Assembly (NCBI GenBank): GCA_024226315.1 | Contig: JAAELT010000332.1 | Location: 21,295-85,294 of the forward strand | Length of the DNA: 64,000 bases | Origin: a bacterium | GTDB lineage: Bacteria; Acidobacteriota; Thermoanaerobaculia; Multivoradales; J023 | Direction: 5' to 3' | Shown: piece after piece, positions 61,292 through 64,000 of the stretch | Position numbering within the stretch: position 1 is the stretch's first letter | Layout of the letters: every line of letters starts with the position of its first letter | Position numbers and translations under genes: made by a program | Notes under the pieces: generated by a model | The model's input: only the letters and a program-made list of their open reading frames with translations | Databases searched by the model: none | What the model was told of the DNA's origin: nothing

Positions 61292-62080
61292 TTAGGTCGC
61301 CTGCCCGTTCTCTGACTTCGTGTCCTGGTCGCCCTGGCGGGTCCGGTAGCTCTCGACATCAAACTCGAGGACGGCCGAGTGATGGACGAGCCGGTCGATC
61401 GCCGCCGCGGTGGTCATCGGGTCCTTGAAGATCCGGTCCCACTGGCTGAAGACCAGGTTGGATGTGATCAGCATCGATCGACGTTCGTAGCGCTCGGCCA
61501 TCAGGGTGAAGAGCACCTCGACCTGCTCGGCGTCCTGCCGGACATAGCCGATATCGTCGAGGATCAGCAGTTCGAATCGGTCAAGCTTGCGCAAAGCTCG
61601 TGGCAGCTCGAGGTCGCGCTTGGCCGCGAGCAGGTCCTGCACCAGCTTGTAGGTCGGGATAAAGAGCACCGAGTGGCCGGCCTCGACCAGCGCATGGCCC
61701 AGAGCACAGGCACTATGCGTCTTACCCGTCCCTGGTAAGCCGAAGGCGAGCACGTTGACGGCCTGCTCCAAGAAGGCGCCCCGGGCGAGCTCGCGCAACT
61801 GACGGGCCAGCGGTCTGGGCAGGCGCCGATCGTCGAAGGCCGCGAAGGTCTTGCCCGGCGGCAGCTTCGCGGCACGGCGCAGACGCTCGACACGTCGCAC
61901 CCGACGGTCTTCCTGCTCCATCTCGAAGATCTCCAGCAGCAAAGGCAGTATGTCCTCCTGGCCGGCCTGCTGCACCCGCGGCACCAGCTCCGCGGCGATC
62001 GTCACCAGCCGGAAGGTCTGCGCCAGGGCACCGAGTTTCTCCCCGACTTGCTCCGGCGTTGGCATCGCTGGCCGGCTCAT
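61292..62080 (-). CDS. istB: IS21 helper ATPase
   Basis: The 262-residue DnaC-like AAA+ protein has Walker A in AFGLPGTGKTHSACALG near 112 and Walker B in LLILDDIGYV near 170, and the C-terminal SNLVFSQWDRIF with sensor residues. IstB binds target DNA and activates IstA. ATG 62080 overlaps the istA stop by four bases. Confidence 0.95.
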   Translation of the reverse strand: MSRPAMPTPEQVGEKLGALAQTFRLVTIAAELVPRVQQAGQEDILPLLLEIFEMEQEDRRVRRVERLRRAAKLPPGKTFAAFDDRRLPRPLARQLRELARGAFLEQAVNVLAFGLPGTGKTHSACALGHALVEAGHSVLFIPTYKLVQDLLAAKRDLELPRALRKLDRFELLILDDIGYVRQDAEQVEVLFTLMAERYERRSMLITSNLVFSQWDRIFKDPMTTAAAIDRLVHHSAVLEFDVESYRTRQGDQDTKSENGQAT

Positions 62081-63561
62081 CGCCCGACTCCCAAGTAGCG
62101 AGCGTCGTAGACCGACAAGTCCGGCTCGGGGATGTGCACCGTCGGCACCGTGACCGGCTCCGGCTTCGCCAGCTCCTTGACCACGGCGTAGTCGAAGCGC
62201 TCACCGGCCTCCAAGAGCAAGCTCAGAGCCTGCTCGACATCGGCCTCCAGCGTGCTCGCCGCCAGGTGCAGGATCCGCACATATTCCACGTCGGCTCGCT
62301 CTCCGCGCCAGCGGCGCAGCGCGTCGTAGGCACGCCGAAACACCAGCGAAGGAAACAGCTCCTCGCGGAAGCGGTAGCGCGCAAACGCCCCCGGCTTGCG
62401 CACCAGCGACCAGATGACGTGGCGATAGTCGATCCGTACCACCCGATCGCCACGCAACCGAGGCACGGTCTCCACCCGACGGCCTCGGTAGTAGACCTCG
62501 AGGTGGTTGGCATGCTGGCGGACCTCGACCTCGTGACCGATCAGCCGCGATGGCACCGAGTACCCTCGATTGCCGATCCGTAGGGTCGACCAACGCCGCA
62601 CCTTCGGGCGGTACGTCGTGTACGTCGGCACCCGCGCCGAGGGCAAGGCCTGCAAGTAGGACTTCTCCACGGCGAGCGCAGCGGCCTGTGGCCGGTTGAT
62701 CGCTCGATCGATCACCTCGTTGACGAACGCCTGGTAGTGCGCCACGCTGGCGAAGTCTCGGCTCACACGCAGCACCAGCGCCTGGGTCAGCGCCTGCTTG
62801 ACCAGATCGTTGCCCTTCTCCGCTACCCCGTTCTCGTGCGCCTCACCTGGGCGGATCCGCGTCGAGTCCAGCCCATAATGATCCAGCACACCTTGGAAGC
62901 GCCGCGTCAACGACCGCCCGCCACTGCGTTTCAGCTCGTGTGTCGCCGCCGATAGGTTGTCGTGGCGAACGATCTCCGGGACCCCACCCAGCGCCCACAG
63001 CGCCCCTTGGAGACCCTCCACCAGTGCCTCGTAGGTCTCTCCGAACGCCACCTGCACCCACGTCCAGCCGCTACAGCTGAGCTTGAAGACGAACAACAGG
63101 TGAACGAGCAGCTCCCCCGCGATGCGCACCTCCAGCTTCTTCGCACGGGTGAAGTCGAAGACCCCCTCGCGACCCGGCGGGTGCTCCTGCGGAAAGTAGA
63201 CTTCCTTCTCGGGACCCGACACCGCCCGCCAGTCGCGTACCCGACGCTCCAGCGTCCGGCGCTGACCTGGCTGAAAGCGGCCAGGGTAGCGCTCCACCAG
63301 CTCCTCGAAGATCGTCTTCGCCTGCAGCTCGCCTTTGCGGTCCGCCTCCAGCAACGGCACCACGTCCTGCTCCCACACCTCCGCATAAGGGTCCGGACGC
63401 GTGCGCCACCATCGCGGCTTGCGCACCTCCGACGGCAGAGGGCCTTGCTCCCACTTGCGTGCCGAGCGCACGCTCATCTCGGCGGCCGCAGCCGCCGTTT
63501 CCTGTGTCTTACCTTCCATGCGCTTTTGCCTCAGTAGCCGAACTTGATGGTCTGTGATCAT
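62077..63561 (-). CDS. istA: IS21 transposase
   Basis: The 494-residue protein has an N-terminal helix-turn-helix (GKTQETAAAAAEMSVRSARKW), a second DNA-binding region and the DDE catalytic core: Asp in GVFDFTRAKKLEV near 134, Asp in VRHDNLSAATHEL near 200 and Glu in GEAHENGVAEKGNDLVKQAL near 240. The C-terminal beta-barrel ends after RIGNRGYSVPSRLIG near 330. All catalytic residues seem present, so the copy looks intact. Confidence 0.95.
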   Translation of the reverse strand: MITDHQVRLLRQKRMEGKTQETAAAAAEMSVRSARKWEQGPLPSEVRKPRWWRTRPDPYAEVWEQDVVPLLEADRKGELQAKTIFEELVERYPGRFQPGQRRTLERRVRDWRAVSGPEKEVYFPQEHPPGREGVFDFTRAKKLEVRIAGELLVHLLFVFKLSCSGWTWVQVAFGETYEALVEGLQGALWALGGVPEIVRHDNLSAATHELKRSGGRSLTRRFQGVLDHYGLDSTRIRPGEAHENGVAEKGNDLVKQALTQALVLRVSRDFASVAHYQAFVNEVIDRAINRPQAAALAVEKSYLQALPSARVPTYTTYRPKVRRWSTLRIGNRGYSVPSRLIGHEVEVRQHANHLEVYYRGRRVETVPRLRGDRVVRIDYRHVIWSLVRKPGAFARYRFREELFPSLVFRRAYDALRRWRGERADVEYVRILHLAASTLEADVEQALSLLLEAGERFDYAVVKELAKPEPVTVPTVHIPEPDLSVYDARYLGVGR

Positions 63562-63600
63562 CGGCCGATGCTGTCAACATCGCCCGCCAGGTCCAGGACC

Positions 63601-63924
63601 TCATGCGCTGGCCCCGTGCCGCTCGAAGAACTCCTCGCGCAGCTCCGCCTCGCTCGTCTGAGCGACTCGCAGCAGGTGGGCGATCGCCTCGGCCAGAGGC
63701 TCCGCCCTCACCAGCTCCACGACGCTGTACAGCTCCGCCGCTACCGTCCGCGGCACCCGATCCCGTCGCATCTTCCCGACATCGAACGGCAAGGCCACTG
63801 ACTCACCGATCTCGAACAGCCGTTGATCCAGCCGCTGGAGCTCCAGAGCCGCCTCCAGCACTGCAGTACGCGGCAAGCGACGCAGGCCGAGCCAGTACAC
63901 GATTGCCTCCAAGACTCGCATCAT
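63601..63924 (-). CDS. Small passenger protein inside the IS21 element, unknown
   Basis: The 107-residue helical protein begins at ATG 63924 or 63921, with AGAGGAGAG just upstream, a strong ribosome site. It has RLPRTAVLEAALELQRLDQRL split by a short loop from FDVGKMRRDRVPRTVAAELY and an acidic C-terminus. It lies between the right terminal repeats and istA, where IS21 elements normally have no gene. I do not recognise the family. Confidence 0.6.
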   Translation of the reverse strand: MMRVLEAIVYWLGLRRLPRTAVLEAALELQRLDQRLFEIGESVALPFDVGKMRRDRVPRTVAAELYSVVELVRAEPLAEAIAHLLRVAQTSEAELREEFFERHGASA

Positions 63925-63942
63925 CTCTCTCTCCTCTCGAGG

Positions 63943-64000
63943 AGGCTGCGACCGGCAAATCTAGTTGTCGCTGACCGGCAAATCTAATTGTCGCTGAACA
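63943..64000 (-). repeat. IS21 right terminal repeats
   Basis: Two GACCGGCAAATCTARTTGTCGC-type copies about 26 bases apart (read here as GACCGGCAAATCTA plus TTGTCGC), ending in GAACA at base 64000, the complement of the left TGT terminus. Confidence 0.8.

Larger units (their letters stand above)
61182..64000 (-). mobile_element. IS21-family insertion sequence
   Basis: The element begins TGTCCGGCG at 61182 and the last bases of the window read as the complement of TGTTCAGCG, so both ends start with TGT. Each end has two copies of a TTTGCCGG/GCGACAA motif in mirrored arrangement, as expected for IS21 multiple terminal repeats. It contains istA and istB in the usual overlapping order plus one extra small gene before istA. 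The target duplication cannot be read because the right flank is outside the window. Confidence 0.92.

Overview
This window looks like a chromosomal segment of a GC-rich, Gram-negative-type (diderm) bacterium, most likely an Acidobacteriota member of the Thermoanaerobaculia kind. That assignment is inference. It rests on a GWxTD-domain protein, a helix-turn-helix/TPR regulator of a type common in that phylum, a complete Kdo (LPS) gene set, a LolA-like carrier, frequent GTG/TTG starts and dense GTGA/ATGA gene overlaps. I could not run database searches.

Layout. 1-17.3 kb is housekeeping: the start of a secreted M23-type peptidase, an archaeal-type GAPDH-like enzyme, an rRNA methyltransferase, and a queuosine/pterin group (YhhQ transporter, CYTH-QueD fusion, FolE) that encloses a SelW-like selenoprotein with an in-frame UGA. 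FabH, AspS, an AroD-AroE fusion, HisS and HutH follow. 17.3-23.2 kb is accessory: VapBC, Uma2, a TPR regulator, a truncated TIR-kinase joined to an antisense phosphoesterase scrap, and a tandem dyad array abutting a CGNR zinc-finger gene. 24.0-41.2 kb is one long operon-like run, hisZGDCBHAF(IE)-trpEGDCFBA plus three further genes, preceded by a leader peptide carrying Trp-Trp-Tyr and His-His-His and by an attenuator-like terminator. 41.2-55.9 kb is envelope and nucleotide metabolism: S41 protease, TatA/C, ParDE, kdsC-kdsD-kdsA-pyrG-kdsB, SGNH hydrolase, LolA, PurH. 55.9-64.0 kb is accessory again: a second dyad array beside a second CGNR gene, an RHH-PIN toxin-antitoxin pair, a DUF4062/FGE chimera, then an integrated element. 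The element's left edge is a 3' tRNA-Phe fragment next to a tyrosine integrase, and an IS21-family element runs to the last base of the window.

Most unusual signals. (1) Two tandem arrays of 42-44 nt units with the same internal geometry, one (CTTGAT...ATCAAG) and the other (CTGGAT...ATCCAG) differing by a compensatory base pair; each sits directly 3' of one of two paralogous CGNR genes. (2) The his-trp super-operon leader that could sense both Trp and His. (3) The UGA-containing SelW-like gene with a SECIS-like hairpin. None of these has been tested here beyond reading the sequence.
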